Shown piece after piece: positions 26,466-35,642 of a DNA stretch of 64,000 nt. Below the pieces are notes generated by a model that was not told the DNA's origin, did no database searches, and saw only the letters and a list, made by a program, of their open reading frames with translations. The DNA is taken from positions 1 to 64,000 of the forward strand of contig CAKVIE010000006.1 in assembly GCA_934754505.1 (NCBI GenBank), given 5' to 3'. Each line of letters opens with the position of its first letter. Position 1 is the stretch's first letter. The translations under genes were made by a program, and so were the position numbers. This DNA comes from an uncultured Candidatus Melainabacteria bacterium. GTDB lineage: Bacteria > Cyanobacteriota > Vampirovibrionia > Gastranaerophilales > Gastranaerophilaceae.

Positions 26466-26801
26466 ATGGCTTTAAACAAAGTCGATCAAGCACAGCTTGG
26501 TAAATTTGGTAAATTAACAACATCATCACATATAAAAAATGACAAATCAATTTTCGGACAAAATGCCTGCTCAACAGTTTGCTCATATACTGATTCATTT
26601 AATGATATAACGGTAGGTGACAATGGTGCCTTTGATATATTCAGTCAAAAAGGCATGCACAATGTTGAAGAACAAATGAAAATTATGCAATGCCAAGACA
26701 AAAATCCTGAGCCAAAACATTTTGAAATGGATGCAAAATCCTTTATGGTTCTCAAAGAAGAGCTCGGTTTAGGACAAAGAAAACGAGTATTCAATTCATA
26801 A
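26466..26801 (+). CDS. Unknown 111-residue protein
   Basis: No family recognised. The protein is soluble, with no signal peptide, low apparent secondary structure at the N-terminus, three cysteines (NACSTVCSY and MQCQD) and a basic C-terminus (LGQRKRVFNS). AAGGAG lies 11 nt upstream of the ATG. It stands alone between prfB and the convergent glycosidase gene, and its stop lies inside a hairpin shared with the opposite strand. Confidence 0.55.
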   Translation: MALNKVDQAQLGKFGKLTTSSHIKNDKSIFGQNACSTVCSYTDSFNDITVGDNGAFDIFSQKGMHNVEEQMKIMQCQDKNPEPKHFEMDAKSFMVLKEELGLGQRKRVFNS

Positions 26802-26813
26802 ATACTCGTCATC
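26783..26813 (-). terminator. Terminator for the lptB-lptF-glycosidase operon
   Basis: A 9-bp stem (ACGAGTATT / AATACTCGT, 9-nt loop) overlaps the stop of the plus-strand 111-residue gene. On the minus strand it is followed by TTTTC and lies 29 nt after the phosphodiester glycosidase stop. The plus strand lacks a T-run. Confidence 0.55.
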
Positions 26814-26841
26814 TTAACAAATTAAAATTAATAAAATTATT

Positions 26842-27822
26842 TTATTGAACTAAAATATATTTTGGTTTTTCCTTAGACAAGTCAACTGTATTATCTTTCG
26901 TAATAATGAAGAAAGATTTTAATTTTCTTGCAGTTTGGTCTTTATCAGAAATCACGTGAATATTTTCATCTCTGTAATCAAGAGAAACAGAACCACCGCC
27001 GTCAAAAGCCATTGCTTTTTCAAAGCCTGCATCTCTCAATACTTGAGCTGCTTCAGGAAGTGATAACGGGTGTTCAGTCGTTGCTATGACAAAATAAACT
27101 TGATTATCCTTAATTCCCAAAAGAGTTCTCGGATAACGAGAAAGAGAAGATGCGGATTCACTGATTATTTTCCCGCTTTTATCCGTCAAAACGAAAAATT
27201 CTTCTGCTAAACGCATATCAGGAACAAGTGCAGGTCCGCCTTGAATTGCATGCCAAATTTCGTATCCTGCTTCGACAGGTGCATTGTGCGGAGCAATATC
27301 ATACTTATATTGTCCTGTCATTTTGCAACGTAAAACACGAAATTCAGTTCTGTTTAAAATTTTATCCATATATGGCTGTAAATGCTTGTTATTCATCAAA
27401 TTTTTGTTGTTGTGGGGGTCAAGAATTTGTTGACCGTTTAATGTCAAATATGAAACCGTTTGATGATTTTTTGGGTCAAAAAATCCTGCATTTACCACTA
27501 AACGAGCTTCAGTTTCATCAAAAACATCTTTATTCGTAGTCAAGTTAACAACATAATACGGCTTGAAATCGCCACGTAATTTTTTAGGATTAATTTTAAT
27601 TACATAAATTCCGTTATTGTAAGCAGTTGTTATATCAGGCTCGGAAACTTTTTTTGCTGTATCTGCTTGAGTTTGAGAATTTACTTGTGTTTCGACTTGT
27701 TTCTTTTTCTTCAAAAAATTCATATTGTGCAAAATTGCATCGTTTTGAGCAGATGCCAAAACAGAACTTGCCGACAATGATGACAAAACTAAAACAGATA
27801 ATAAAAGTTTAATATTTTTCAT
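26842..27822 (-). CDS. Exported phosphodiester glycosidase (NAGPA/DUF2233) family protein
   Basis: 326 residues with a signal peptide (about 1-24, ending VLASA). The C-terminal two thirds is the NAGPA-type domain: RLVVNAGFFDPKNH, an IQGGPALV stretch, PRTLLGIK, VYFVIATTEHPLS and the signature AMAFDGGGSVSLDY. Family members cleave phosphodiester-linked sugars, and bacterial ones are often involved in envelope or exopolysaccharide metabolism. It begins directly after the lptF stop with no gap, so it is the last gene of the lipopolysaccharide-export operon; a role in envelope glycan processing is a reasonable inference. Confidence 0.85.
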   Translation of the reverse strand: MKNIKLLLSVLVLSSLSASSVLASAQNDAILHNMNFLKKKKQVETQVNSQTQADTAKKVSEPDITTAYNNGIYVIKINPKKLRGDFKPYYVVNLTTNKDVFDETEARLVVNAGFFDPKNHQTVSYLTLNGQQILDPHNNKNLMNNKHLQPYMDKILNRTEFRVLRCKMTGQYKYDIAPHNAPVEAGYEIWHAIQGGPALVPDMRLAEEFFVLTDKSGKIISESASSLSRYPRTLLGIKDNQVYFVIATTEHPLSLPEAAQVLRDAGFEKAMAFDGGGSVSLDYRDENIHVISDKDQTARKLKSFFIITKDNTVDLSKEKPKYILVQ

Positions 27823-28935
27823 TTATAAATCCTTATGTTTTTTGACGGAACGAATTACTAAAATCAAAATCACAGGAGCTGCAAAAGCAGTTATAACAGG
27901 GTGAAGAGCACCTTTTTCAGCCAACATATTTAAAAACGGCATGGTAATATAATATAAAAATACAGTCAAAACTGCTGCCGTAAAACCAATCAACCGCTGT
28001 TCACGAGGTTTTGCAAAACCTAACAACGCACCGAAAATTACAAACAAAACAGCAATTATCGATTGAGAAAATCTTTCAAGATATTTGTTCAACATAAAAC
28101 GATATTCATCGTCCATTGATTCTTGCCTTAAAAGTTTTACATACTTTTTCAATTCCCCGTTTGTTAAATCTCTGTCACGTTTCAAAGAAAATTTCATTAG
28201 GTCATAAGCGTTTTTGCCTCGTTCACCCGATAAAATTTCGAGATTGTTTTCTTTTTCGACTTTTGTATAAACTCCCTCGGGAGTAATTTTATAAACAGTT
28301 GCATTATTAATTTTCCAAGAGGAATTATTTTCATCAAATCTGACAAAATCAGCCATTTGAATTTGATTTAAAACACTTTGTCCCTTGCCTTGCTCGTTTT
28401 GTGCAAAATTCAAAACAACTACACTTGTAATTTTGTAATTTGAAAACTTAGGAACAATTATAACTTTTTGTAATCTGTCAAACTCATTTTTCACGGGAAA
28501 GACGAAATGAGTATTCATATAAATTTTATTAAAATCAAATTTTTCTGTTGCAAAAGGAATCATTCTGTCACGAACAAAAAACGACAAACCTGCCACCAAA
28601 ACACCTAAAACTAAAGCAGAAGCAATAATTCTATAAAAAGAGCCGCCGCATGCCCGCAAAATAGTAATTTCCGAATCTTTACTCAACTTATCGAAAGTAA
28701 ATAAAGTACCGAGAAATACACCGACAGGCAAGGCATTGCCGAGGATTTTCGGAATTTCAAATAAAATTGCATAAATACCCATTTTAACGGTAAAAGTACC
28801 GTCTAAAACTCTTTGAACAGTTCTCAAAAGAATTTCAGGAGCAATCCAAATGATTGAAAACAACAAGATACAAACCAATGTTGCCGCAAAAACCTGTGAA
28901 AATATATATTTATCGAGGATTTTAATTTTGAACAT
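27823..28935 (-). CDS. Lipopolysaccharide export permease, LptF/LptG family
   Basis: A 370-residue YjgP/YjgQ-type permease. It has an N-terminal membrane helix after DKYIFSQV, two further helices to about residue 125, a periplasmic beta-jellyroll-like domain (about 130-270), then three C-terminal helices (FGALLGFAKPRE, FLYYITMPFL, VILILVIRSV). The RACGGSF segment between helices is where the LptB ATPase docks in the family. Only one permease is here, while the classic complex uses LptF plus LptG, so the partner is elsewhere or the protein is a homodimer. Its ATG overlaps the lptB stop (TAATG). Confidence 0.88.
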   Translation of the reverse strand: MFKIKILDKYIFSQVFAATLVCILLFSIIWIAPEILLRTVQRVLDGTFTVKMGIYAILFEIPKILGNALPVGVFLGTLFTFDKLSKDSEITILRACGGSFYRIIASALVLGVLVAGLSFFVRDRMIPFATEKFDFNKIYMNTHFVFPVKNEFDRLQKVIIVPKFSNYKITSVVVLNFAQNEQGKGQSVLNQIQMADFVRFDENNSSWKINNATVYKITPEGVYTKVEKENNLEILSGERGKNAYDLMKFSLKRDRDLTNGELKKYVKLLRQESMDDEYRFMLNKYLERFSQSIIAVLFVIFGALLGFAKPREQRLIGFTAAVLTVFLYYITMPFLNMLAEKGALHPVITAFAAPVILILVIRSVKKHKDL

Positions 28936-29660
28936 TAGAGAGTAAAATCCTTTCCTAAATAGAATTGTTTTGCAACAGGGTTTTCGGCTACTTCAGTACT
29001 TTTGCCTTCAATTTTTATTTTTCCGTCAAAAATAACATAAGCTCTATCGGTTATGGATAAAGTTGCTTTCGGGTTGTGGTCCGTAATTAATACGCCTAAA
29101 CCTTTTTCTTCGGATAATTTTCTGATATTATCTTTAATTTCACCGATAGCAATAGGGTCAATACCAGTGAAAGGTTCATCAAGCAAGATAAATTCCGGAC
29201 TTGCAGCCAAAGCCCGAGCAAGTTCGACACGTCGTCTTTCTCCGCCTGAGAGTGAAACTGCCGCATAATCTCTTAATTTTTTTACCCCGAATTCATCAAG
29301 CAAATCTTCAAGTTTTTTTTCTTTTTCATCAGGAGTCAATTTGTCATTGATTTCAAGAACAAGTCTGATATTTTCTTCAACTGTTAATTTTCTGAAAATT
29401 GAAGCCTCTTGCGGAAGATAACCGATGCCGAGTTTTGCTCTTTTGTTCATAGTCAAATCAGTCAAATCCTGCTCGTCAAGGAAAATCTTTCCTGAAGCGG
29501 GTTTTACCAAGCCGACAACCATATAAAAAGTTGTTGTTTTACCTGCACCGTTTGGTCCTAAAAGACCTACGACTTCTGATTTTCCGACAGTAAAACTGAT
29601 ATCGTTTACGACTGTTCTGTCACCATATATTTTAACAAGATTTTGTGCTTTTATTTGCAT
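28935..29660 (-). CDS. lptB: Lipopolysaccharide export ABC ATPase
   Basis: LptB powers extraction of lipopolysaccharide from the inner membrane. The start used is the ATG at 29660 (MQIKAQNLVKIYG), with GGAG upstream; the open frame runs to 29711 but has no ribosome site there. The 241-residue protein has Walker A GPNGAGKTT, the Q-loop GYLPQEASIFRKLT typical of LptB, the signature LSGGERRRVE, Walker B FILLDEPFTGIDP and the switch His in TDHN. It is translationally coupled to the permease gene. Confidence 0.93.
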   Translation of the reverse strand: MQIKAQNLVKIYGDRTVVNDISFTVGKSEVVGLLGPNGAGKTTTFYMVVGLVKPASGKIFLDEQDLTDLTMNKRAKLGIGYLPQEASIFRKLTVEENIRLVLEINDKLTPDEKEKKLEDLLDEFGVKKLRDYAAVSLSGGERRRVELARALAASPEFILLDEPFTGIDPIAIGEIKDNIRKLSEEKGLGVLITDHNPKATLSITDRAYVIFDGKIKIEGKSTEVAENPVAKQFYLGKDFTL

Positions 29661-29764
29661 TTTGTACTCCCAAGTTATTCCAATTATAACAAAAACACTT
29701 TCATTGTACAAAAATTTAATCTTTGTTATGAAAGTGTTTAATATTTTGAAATTTGTAAAAACTG

Positions 29765-30586
29765 CTAATCAACAGACATTATGTCTAAACCTGTTTTAAC
29801 AACATCTGAATTAAGTTTACCTGCTTGAGCATCTTCATTCAAAATCGTTTTTGTTTTTTCGTCAGAAAAACCTTTTTTGTAAACACGATTTTCTTTTAAT
29901 GCAGAAGTTTCATCACATAGCGAAAGAATTTCCGTAATTTTATCGCCTGTTTGCTCTTTGTGGTGGTGATTTCTGATTGCAGCCAAAGACTTGTCGCTTA
30001 TTCCCGAATCCTGCAAAAGAACATAGCTTAATTCGCTATGCAAATCCATTACTTCACGTTCTTCTGGGGTAAAACGCCCGGGTTTATTGAAAACCTCATC
30101 AGGAATTAATGCTTTTCCGATGTCGTGCAAAAGTGCAGCTTCTAAAAGCGTATCCCGCTCATCGTCGGACAAATTGAAATTACCCTCTCGAGTTAAATTA
30201 TTTGCATAATTATATGTCGTAAGAAAGTGATTTTTAGAATCCTCCAAATGCGACATGTCAATTTTAGGTTGATATCCGTATTTGCCCAAAATCCCCGAAA
30301 TTTCGTCTTTGTGTGCATCTAATGATTGCTGAATGTATTCCTCATTCAAAAACTTGTTCATATACTTTTCAGGCTGATTGTGAAGCTGAAATTTTCTTAC
30401 TGCATCAGACATAAATGACTGAAACATGTTTAGCGGATTTTTATTTTCAGCCTTTTTACTGCTTGAAAGTTCAAGTTTATCTTGAATAGGTTCATTCAAA
30501 AGATATGCATATCCCCTTGATTGTGTGTTTCCGACGCTCTGCGTCCTTGTTAATCTGTTTAACCCTATATTATTTACTTGGTTCAT
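29765..30586 (-). CDS. HD-domain phosphohydrolase-like protein
   Basis: I start at the ATG at 30586, which has GGAG six bases upstream; the frame is open to 30658 without a ribosome site. The 273-residue product has a Ser/Asn-rich N-terminus, then an HD domain: LLEAALLHDIGKALIPDEV carries the metal-binding His-Asp, followed by MDLHSELSYVLL, RNHHHKEQTGD and LSLCDETSAL. This order matches HD-GYP-like regulators but the GYP triad is not seen. Family members hydrolyse cyclic dinucleotides or other nucleotides. No sensor or receiver domain is attached. It diverges from the FAD dehydrogenase gene. Confidence 0.8.
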   Translation of the reverse strand: MNQVNNIGLNRLTRTQSVGNTQSRGYAYLLNEPIQDKLELSSSKKAENKNPLNMFQSFMSDAVRKFQLHNQPEKYMNKFLNEEYIQQSLDAHKDEISGILGKYGYQPKIDMSHLEDSKNHFLTTYNYANNLTREGNFNLSDDERDTLLEAALLHDIGKALIPDEVFNKPGRFTPEEREVMDLHSELSYVLLQDSGISDKSLAAIRNHHHKEQTGDKITEILSLCDETSALKENRVYKKGFSDEKTKTILNEDAQAGKLNSDVVKTGLDIMSVD

Positions 30587-30697
30587 GGACTTCTCCGTGG
30601 TTATACGATAAATATTATCGGCAAAATAAAAAAAATCTTTAATTAAATTTTTGTTCATGTCATAATAGGTCGTAATGTCTAAAATAAGGAATTGAGC

Positions 30698-32077
30698 ATG
30701 TTATACGATTTAATTATTATTGGGGCAGGACCTGCGGGTATTTTTGCCGCACTTGAAGCTGTCGAATTAAAAAAAGATATAAAAATAGCTATCATAGAAA
30801 AAGGTACAAAAATTGAAAAACGTAAATGTTTTTTAAGAGAAGGTAAGCAAGAGTGTTTACATTGCAAAAAATGCGGACTTCTTTGCGGCTGGGGCGGAGC
30901 AGGTGCATTTTCTGACGGTAAATTAACTTTGACTCACGAAGTAGGTGGTCACTTATCTGAATATTTGCCGCTTTATGAAGTAAATAATCTTATTAAATAT
31001 ACAGATGATATTTACCTCAAATTCGGTGCTACGACAGAAGTTTTCGGTACAGACAATGCTGTATTTAACGAAATTGAAGAACAAGCTGTTAAAGCAGGTT
31101 TGAAATTAATCCACTCACCTGTAAGACACCTCGGAACAGAAAGAAGTTTGTTTGTTTTAAAAGCAATGCAAGACTTCTTGGCAGAAAGATGCGATATTAT
31201 TTACAACGATGCTGTTAAGTCATTGATTGTTGAAAATAATGAAGTTAAAGGCTGCGAATTACACTCAGGCACAAAACTTGAGGGTAAAAAAGTTATCGTT
31301 GCCCCCGGACGTGAAGGTGCTGATTGGCTTACAGCAGAATTAAACAGATTAAACATCAAAACTGTCAGCAACGCAGTGGATATCGGTGTTAGAGTTGAAC
31401 TTCCCGCTCCTGTTATGAAACATATTACAGACAAGTTATACGAATCAAAATTGATTTACTACTCCCCGACATTCGGAGATGAAGTAAGAACATTCTGTAT
31501 GAATCCTTACGGCGAAGTTGTTGCTGAAAACTACAACGGAATTTCAACCGTAAACGGTCACAGCTATGCCGATAAACGTACTAAAAATACAAACTTTGCA
31601 CTTTTAGTAAGCAAAAAATTCACAGAACCGTTCAACTCACCTATTGAATACGGTCAACACGTAGCAAGACTTGGAAATATGCTTTCAGGCGGAATTTTAG
31701 TTCAAAAATTCGGTGATTTGATAAAAGGTCGTCGTTCTACTCCCGAAAGAATTAAATCAAGCATAATTGAACCGACTTTGAAATGTGCTGTTCCGGGAGA
31801 TTTGAGCTTAGTAATCCCCCACAGACAAATGTCGAGCATAATCGAAATGATTTATGCACTTGATAAAATTGCACCCGGGGCAGCTGCTGAACATACTTTG
31901 CTTTACGGTATTGAAGTTAAATTCTACAGCAGCAGAGTAAATCTCGATAACTGCTTTGAAACAGTCGGCTTGAAAAACTTGTACGCAATCGGTGATGGTG
32001 CAGGTGTAACAAGAGGACTTATCCAAGCTTCCGCATCAGGTGTAAAAGCTGCAAGATGCGCCATCGAAAAACTCTAA
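30698..32077 (+). CDS. FAD-dependent dehydrogenase (COG2509-like)
   Basis: A 459-residue flavoprotein. The FAD-binding dinucleotide fold is LIIIGAGPAGIFAALEA, and the C-terminus has LYAIGDGAGVTRGLIQASASG. The segment KRKCFLREGKQECLHCKKC followed by GWGGAGAFSDGKLTL, with several cysteines, is typical of the uncharacterised COG2509 dehydrogenases. The start is the ATG at 30698, 7 nt after AAGGA; a TTG two codons upstream is less likely. The reaction is not known for the family. It is a single-gene unit that ends at a strong terminator. Confidence 0.82.
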   Translation: MLYDLIIIGAGPAGIFAALEAVELKKDIKIAIIEKGTKIEKRKCFLREGKQECLHCKKCGLLCGWGGAGAFSDGKLTLTHEVGGHLSEYLPLYEVNNLIKYTDDIYLKFGATTEVFGTDNAVFNEIEEQAVKAGLKLIHSPVRHLGTERSLFVLKAMQDFLAERCDIIYNDAVKSLIVENNEVKGCELHSGTKLEGKKVIVAPGREGADWLTAELNRLNIKTVSNAVDIGVRVELPAPVMKHITDKLYESKLIYYSPTFGDEVRTFCMNPYGEVVAENYNGISTVNGHSYADKRTKNTNFALLVSKKFTEPFNSPIEYGQHVARLGNMLSGGILVQKFGDLIKGRRSTPERIKSSIIEPTLKCAVPGDLSLVIPHRQMSSIIEMIYALDKIAPGAAAEHTLLYGIEVKFYSSRVNLDNCFETVGLKNLYAIGDGAGVTRGLIQASASGVKAARCAIEKL

Positions 32078-32096
32078 TTTTAAAACAAAACATATT

Positions 32097-32130
32097 AAAA
32101 AGGTACGAACTTAAATTCGTACCTTTTTTA
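32097..32130. terminator. Bidirectional terminator
   Basis: A 13-bp perfect stem (AAAAAGGTACGAA / TTCGTACCTTTTT, 6-nt loop) with T-runs on both strands lies between the FAD dehydrogenase and purA, which converge here. Confidence 0.9.
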
Positions 32131-32150
32131 TTTTTAATATAAACCTAAAA

Positions 32151-33446
32151 TTAGTCGATAAATATAGTTTGTTCTCTATCAGACCCAACGCTGATTATTT
32201 TTATAGGAACACCTGTTAATTCTTCTAATTTTTTGAAATAGATTTTCGCATTTTTCGGTAAATCATCGTATTTCTTGATATCGGAAATTTTTTCGTGCCA
32301 GCCTTGCATTGTTTCGTAAACAGGTTCATAGTCACTCAATCTTGCAAAGTTTGTAGGATAAGATTCAGTTATTTCTCCTGTAAATTTATTTTTGTATGCT
32401 GTACAAATTTTAATTTCATCAAAATCGTCAAAAATGTCAGCCTTTGTAATAGCTAAAGATGAAATACCGCATACGAGAGCAGAATATTTTGCTAAAACAG
32501 CATCAAACCAACCGCATCTTCTCGGTCTGCCTGTTGTTGTTCCAAATTCACCGCCTACGTTTCTGATTGTATCACCAGTTTCATCAAGCAATTCTGTAAC
32601 AAAAGGTCCTTCGCCTACTCTTGTAACATAAGCCTTGAAAACTCCGACAACATCTTCTATCATCAAAGGACCCATGCCCGCACCGACGCCTGCACCGCCT
32701 GCAATCGGGTTAGAGCTTGTTACATAGGGATAAGTACCGTAATCGATATCAAGGAGAACACCTTGAGCACCTTCAAACAAAATTGTTTTCTTTTCTTGTT
32801 TGATTTTTCTGAACAATTCTTGCCATTCAAAACAAACATAGGGTTCAAAAAGTTTCTTATATTTAGCCAAAAGTTCAAGAATTTCAGCACTTGTATATTC
32901 ATCAGCACCGTAAACATTTTTCAAGATTTTATTTTTTTGAGATAAAATAACATCAACTTTTTCAGCCAAAGATTTGTCGTCGAATAAATCTTCAATTCTC
33001 AAACCGCAACGAGCATATTTGTCGGTATAAGTAGGTCCGATGCCTTTCCCAGTTGTACCGATTTTATTTTTGCCCAAAGAACTTTCCGATTTGCCGTCGG
33101 TAATTTTGTGATAAGGCATTGTGATGTGAGCTAACGGACTGATTTTCAAAGATTTTTTCAAACTTTCGTCACTCAAACCGTTTGCTTTTAATTCTGAAAT
33201 TTCGTTTGCAAAATCATCAGGCGAAATTACCGTACCTGCACCGATAAAGCAAATTTTATCATTATATAAAATTCCTGACGGAATCAAATGGAATTTGTAA
33301 GTTACACCCTCATGAACAACTGTATGTCCCGCATTACATCCGCCTTGATAGCGAATGATAATATCGGCTTTAGATGCAAGTAGGTCCGTAATCTTCGCTT
33401 TTCCTTCATCTCCGAATTGGGCACCTGCAACAACCGTATTTTTCAT
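32151..33446 (-). CDS. purA: Adenylosuccinate synthetase
   Basis: PurA joins IMP and aspartate using GTP, the first committed step to AMP. The 431-residue enzyme has the P-loop-like AGAQFGDEGKAKITD (the family usually has WGDEGKGK), HTVVHEG with the catalytic His, GKGIGPTYTDK, GAQGVLLDIDYGTYPYVTSSN and the GTP-specific TKADI. AGAGGA precedes the ATG. It follows purB by 12 nt, so the two steps of AMP synthesis are co-transcribed. Confidence 0.95.
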   Translation of the reverse strand: MKNTVVAGAQFGDEGKAKITDLLASKADIIIRYQGGCNAGHTVVHEGVTYKFHLIPSGILYNDKICFIGAGTVISPDDFANEISELKANGLSDESLKKSLKISPLAHITMPYHKITDGKSESSLGKNKIGTTGKGIGPTYTDKYARCGLRIEDLFDDKSLAEKVDVILSQKNKILKNVYGADEYTSAEILELLAKYKKLFEPYVCFEWQELFRKIKQEKKTILFEGAQGVLLDIDYGTYPYVTSSNPIAGGAGVGAGMGPLMIEDVVGVFKAYVTRVGEGPFVTELLDETGDTIRNVGGEFGTTTGRPRRCGWFDAVLAKYSALVCGISSLAITKADIFDDFDEIKICTAYKNKFTGEITESYPTNFARLSDYEPVYETMQGWHEKISDIKKYDDLPKNAKIYFKKLEELTGVPIKIISVGSDREQTIFID

Positions 33447-33458
33447 ATTTTCCTCTTT

Positions 33459-34736
33459 CTATAAGCCAAATCGCTTGTATATTGCGTCTATGTTCCTTAA
33501 ATATCTTGCTTCATCGAAACAATCATTTATTTCAACATCTGGAAGATATTTTTTTATATTTTCTTTAAAATTACCGCCGTTATTGAATGCATCAAGAGCT
33601 TCCTTTTGAACAATCGAATAGGCTTCTTCTCTTGTCATTCCTTTTTCGGTTAATTTGAGTAAACAAGCTTGAGAATAAATAATTCCACCGTATTTATTCA
33701 CATTTTTAATCATATTTTCTGATTTTACATTCAAAACTTTTAAAACATTGTTTAATCTGTTAAGCATATAATCCGCAAGAATAAACGCATCAGGGAATAT
33801 AATTCTCTCAACAGAGGAATGAGAAATATCTCTTTCGTGCCAAAGAGTAATATCCTCAAGTGCAGAAACTGAATATCCACGCAAAACTCTTGCAAGTCCC
33901 GATAAATTCTCGGAAGAAATCGGGTTTTTCTTATGTGGCATAGCTGATGAGCCTTTTTGCCCCGATGAAAAACCTTCTTCTACCTCGCAAACTTCCCATC
34001 TTTGCAAATGTCTTATCTCGGTTGCAAGGTTTTCAATTTCCGAACCTAAAATAGAAATAGCCGAAATTATTGCGGCATGCACATCTCTTGCTATAATTTG
34101 TGTTGAAATTTTTGCAGGTTCAAGTCCGAGCTCCTCGCAAGTTAATTTTTCGACTTCGGGAGAGATATTTGAATATGTACCGACAGGCCCTGAAATCTGC
34201 CCTCTCAAACAATCTTTTAATGCATATTCAATTCTGTTTTTTGCTCTTTCAAAAATATCATAATGATTTAAAAACTTAAATCCGAATGTTATAACCTCAG
34301 CACCAATTCCGTGAGAACGACCGATACAAACGGTTTTTCTGTATTTGTCAGCAAGATTTTTCAAAGTATCTAAAAGTCTGTTAATATCATCTGTAACAAT
34401 CTTTGCCGAATCACGAATTTGAAGTGCAAAAGCCGTATCTATTACATCGGAACTTGTTAAACCTTTATGAATTAAAGGTGAATATTTATCTCCGACATTT
34501 TCATTAACGTTAGTCAAAAAAGCAATAACATCGTGTTTAACTTCTTTTTCTATCTCATCAATTCTTTCAACCGAAAAAGAAGCATGCTCCTGAATGTATT
34601 GCAATGCCTCACCTGAAACCTCGCCAAGTTTGTTGTAAGCCTTTAAGACTGCAAGTTCAACCTGTAAATAATAGTTAAATTTTGCATCTAATTGCCAGAT
34701 ATCCGAGATTTCTTTGCGAGAATAACGTTCAATCAT
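33459..34736 (-). CDS. purB: Adenylosuccinate lyase
   Basis: PurB cleaves adenylosuccinate to AMP and SAICAR to AICAR, both with release of fumarate. The 425-residue protein is all-helical and has the superfamily signature GSSAMPHKKNPISSENL, with a catalytic Ser in the flexible loop, HKGLTSSDVIDTA, and CIGRSHGIGAEVITFG with the conserved His. The start is supported by the family N-terminus (MIERYSRKEISDIW) though no clear ribosome site is seen. It lies just upstream of purA. Confidence 0.95.
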   Translation of the reverse strand: MIERYSRKEISDIWQLDAKFNYYLQVELAVLKAYNKLGEVSGEALQYIQEHASFSVERIDEIEKEVKHDVIAFLTNVNENVGDKYSPLIHKGLTSSDVIDTAFALQIRDSAKIVTDDINRLLDTLKNLADKYRKTVCIGRSHGIGAEVITFGFKFLNHYDIFERAKNRIEYALKDCLRGQISGPVGTYSNISPEVEKLTCEELGLEPAKISTQIIARDVHAAIISAISILGSEIENLATEIRHLQRWEVCEVEEGFSSGQKGSSAMPHKKNPISSENLSGLARVLRGYSVSALEDITLWHERDISHSSVERIIFPDAFILADYMLNRLNNVLKVLNVKSENMIKNVNKYGGIIYSQACLLKLTEKGMTREEAYSIVQKEALDAFNNGGNFKENIKKYLPDVEINDCFDEARYLRNIDAIYKRFGL

Positions 34737-34768
34737 AGCTTAATTATACAACAAGCATAATAATTTTA

Positions 34769-35614
34769 CTATTCAAAATTGTTCGTTACGCCGTACAAAT
34801 ATTCAATAATTTGTTCAAAATAAGGAATAGAAACCGTTCCGTTCACGATAATATCCCATTTATGTTTGTGCGGAAGAATATATTTTTCAGATGCTTCTCG
34901 AATGTATTTCAACTGTTTCAAAGCATTCTCACGATTTTGATTTCTTGATGCTGCACGAGCCAAAAATCTTTCTTCCTGTTCATCTCTGTCAATATCAATA
35001 TAAATTTTAATATCAAACAAATCATAAACATTATCATACATTGCTGCTAAACCCTCAACAGCAATGATTTTTTGTGATTTAGCAGGCAAAGAATGAGGAA
35101 CATTTACCCCGCTGCCGTTAATCAAATATTGCGGTGTCATTACATCATGCCCGTCAGCGAGCATCTTCAAATCTTCTTTAAGTTGGTCCGTCATAAAATT
35201 TGACGGAGCATCAAGGTCATAGCCTGATTCCAAAAACTTGTCAAAGCCGCCGCATTCTTTGATAAGAGCAGATATATCATTAAAATAGTTATCTGTACTG
35301 ATAATTTCAACAGGAAGTCCAAACTTATCGACACTTTGCTTGATATGTTCGCAAATAGTTGTTTTTCCGCTTGCAGATTCTCCACAAATACCAATCATGA
35401 TTTTTTTTTCCGGATTTTCAATAATTCTTTTTGTAAATCTTTGAACAAAATCATCTTTTACGCTTTTTACGAAAGGTGTTTTTGCATCTTTATCAATACT
35501 CAAGATATGCTCAAATTCCTTTTTTAAAATATAAGCCATCATACCTCGACCCTCTTTTGTCGAAAAATCAGGCTTTTTAATTTTATTCGGTATTTGTTTT
35601 AATCTGTCTGTCAT
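34769..35614 (-). CDS. Uridine kinase-like P-loop kinase
   Basis: 281 residues with Walker A GICGESASGKTT, the substrate strand EIISTDNYFND, and IAVEGLAAMYD followed by IYIDIDRDEQEERFLARAA. These match the uridine kinase/phosphoribulokinase superfamily. An N-terminal extension of about 70 residues is not typical of small Udk enzymes (about 210 residues), so the substrate may differ from uridine. It sits between the MsbA-like exporter and purB in the same direction, 32 nt before purB, which fits nucleotide metabolism. Confidence 0.75.
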   Translation of the reverse strand: MTDRLKQIPNKIKKPDFSTKEGRGMMAYILKKEFEHILSIDKDAKTPFVKSVKDDFVQRFTKRIIENPEKKIMIGICGESASGKTTICEHIKQSVDKFGLPVEIISTDNYFNDISALIKECGGFDKFLESGYDLDAPSNFMTDQLKEDLKMLADGHDVMTPQYLINGSGVNVPHSLPAKSQKIIAVEGLAAMYDNVYDLFDIKIYIDIDRDEQEERFLARAASRNQNRENALKQLKYIREASEKYILPHKHKWDIIVNGTVSIPYFEQIIEYLYGVTNNFE

Positions 35615-35642
35615 AATATATCTTCATTTCCGTTTGTAACTG

